This document shows, piece by piece, positions 63,343 through 64,000 of a DNA stretch of 64,000 bases. Each line of letters opens with the position of its first letter. Positions within the stretch are counted from its first letter, which is position 1. The position numbers and the translations under genes were made by a program. This stretch comes from DATFVJ01 sp963820395 (GTDB taxonomy: Bacteria > Actinomycetota > Actinomycetes > Streptosporangiales > Streptosporangiaceae), in the NCBI GenBank assembly GCA_963820395.1, contig CAWGAE010000007.1:186001-250000 (forward strand), given 5' to 3'. The notes below the pieces were generated by a model that was not told where the DNA came from, made no database searches, and saw only the letters and a program-made list of their open reading frames with translations.

Positions 63343-63406
63343 GCCGGCATAACCTGAGCGGGCTGGCAGGGCGGTCGGCCCCTGTCGGCCCGCTTCGCGC
63401 CGCCCT

Positions 63407-63505
63407 GTGGGTGCCGAAAATGCCGTCACATCACGCGACCTGCGAATACTCGTGGAGGAGGCCGCCAAGCCGATCGCGTCTCCGGACGCGGATGTTGTCG
63501 TCGGC
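63407..63505 (-). mobile_element. IS right-end remnant on the minus strand
   Basis: Leftward RDRLGGLLHEYSQVA-stop is the tail of the same transposase class as 8730 and 62279 (RDRLGGLIHEYEYPQVA), followed by the end motif TTTTCGGCACCCAC (63407-63420 read leftward). The secreted protein gene at 63082 thus lies between two IS right ends facing each other. Confidence 0.6.
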
Positions 63506-63677
63506 AAACGCGCGGCTTGCCGGTGACGGACGCACGCGGCTTAGCGGGCCTGTGCGTGGGCGGCCCACCCGTCGCCTTCGGGCTCTCGGCCGCCTCGGTG
63601 TGGTTGCGGTGAGCCTGCTGGAGGTCCAGGTCGGCGTTCATCGCCTCGAGCTCGGCCGTGAGGGCGTCGATCTGATG

Positions 63678-63893
63678 CTACTTGCTAGGGGCCTTCGGCG
63701 GAACGATCTCATCGAGGTCTTCGCGCAGGTAGGCGAGATCGCCGAGGCCGTTCATGACGTACACCCGGAGTGCGTTGCCCGCCGTCTTCCAGTACCCGAG
63801 GACCTCATGAGCAGCCGTGAAGTCGGTGATCCCCGACGTAACCTCCTGAAGGTCTTTCGCCAGGGCCTTGGCGCCCCTGCGCGCGCACTCCAC
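63678..63893 (-). CDS. Hypothetical protein, possibly ending at a premature stop
   Basis: 71 residues from GTG 63893: RRGAKALAKDLQEVTSGITD, FTAAHEVLGYWKTAGNALRV, YVMNGLGDLAYLREDLDEIV, PPKAPSK-TAG. Directly after the TAG the same frame continues with a coiled-coil-like HQIDALTAELEAMNADLDLQ, so the TAG may interrupt a longer protein. No family is recognised. Confidence 0.45.
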   Translation of the reverse strand: MECARRGAKALAKDLQEVTSGITDFTAAHEVLGYWKTAGNALRVYVMNGLGDLAYLREDLDEIVPPKAPSK

Positions 63894-64000
63894 GGGAACA
63901 GTTGCTCCGGTAGCCGGGGTACCCCTACCACGCTATGTGAGCTGATCAAGCAGTGTCAGATGATCACGGGGTAGCGCCTGCCCGCAACCTCAAACTGTGG

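Overview
The window is a very GC-rich stretch of DNA, most consistent with an actinomycete (Actinomycetota, order not resolvable). The grounds are heavy GTG start use, Asp23/Gls24 and AmaP envelope genes next to an ECF sigma factor, a deazaflavin (F420)-type oxidoreductase, DUF429, universal stress protein and homodimeric AceE genes, and a 3' half of a tRNA-Pro used as an integration site. Intact operons alternate with broken genes and nested insertion-sequence (IS) debris. Many genes carry a single-base frameshift. Some are clearly ancient wreckage. In others, notably the pyruvate dehydrogenase genes, the protein is otherwise pristine, so assembly indels are as likely as real mutation.

Layout. 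0.2-5.4 kb: an envelope-stress locus. A tightly overlapping leftward operon (three Asp23-like proteins counting a divergent one, a DUF2273-like membrane peptide, a DUF6286 protein, AmaP) is divergent from an ECF sigma factor whose overlapping partner joins an anti-sigma-like zinc finger to an Asp23 domain. A perfect Crp-type operator lies between them. This is the most interesting candidate system. 5.4-9.5 kb: fragments of an FtsK/TraB-like mobile-element gene, IS debris, a secreted His-rich peptide, an F420-type oxidoreductase, broken DUF429 and clpC pieces. 9.7-16.9 kb: AlkA-type glycosylase, cupin, a membrane molybdopterin oxidoreductase, a broken integrase, a degenerate SdhB/FrdB and a type II NADH dehydrogenase with an in-frame stop. 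17.1-21.1 kb: a sugar module (FucP-like permease, sugar-binding lipoprotein, PfkB kinase). 21.4-24.5 kb: an integrase split by a 215-bp element with inverted ends, a trypsin-like protease remnant and a second, ruined NADH dehydrogenase.

24.5-36.4 kb: a decayed redox/low-oxygen cluster: protoglobin (intact), narG 5' half, ctaD and narI 3' pieces, hemerythrin-DUF2249, cupins, DUF488, DinB and universal stress protein fragments, with YjbR-like and pRiA4b ORF-3-like genes. 36.4-44.8 kb: an intact IS1634-type element beside an intact phosphoketolase, a 5'-truncated GH65 phosphorylase and a frameshifted LuxR-type response regulator. 45-52.6 kb: fragments of aldehyde dehydrogenase, phosphoribulokinase, phosphopantetheinyl transferase, an ISAs1 transposase and a serine hydrolase, around an intact malic enzyme. 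52.7-58.7 kb: a pyruvate dehydrogenase operon (AceE, E2, lipoyl-E3). 58.7-64 kb: nested IS remnants, the tRNA-Pro att fragment, the second copy of a 0.38-kb repeat also found at 8.7 kb, and a secreted Gly/Trp/His-rich protein.

Functionally, the recognisable genes centre on envelope stress and on redox and central-carbon flexibility (phosphoketolase, malic enzyme, PDH, NDH-2, nitrate reductase, heme sensor). The last resembles actinobacterial redox-stress clusters that gather USPs, nitrate reductase and carbon-switch enzymes. Repeated IS insertion and deletion have eroded much of it.
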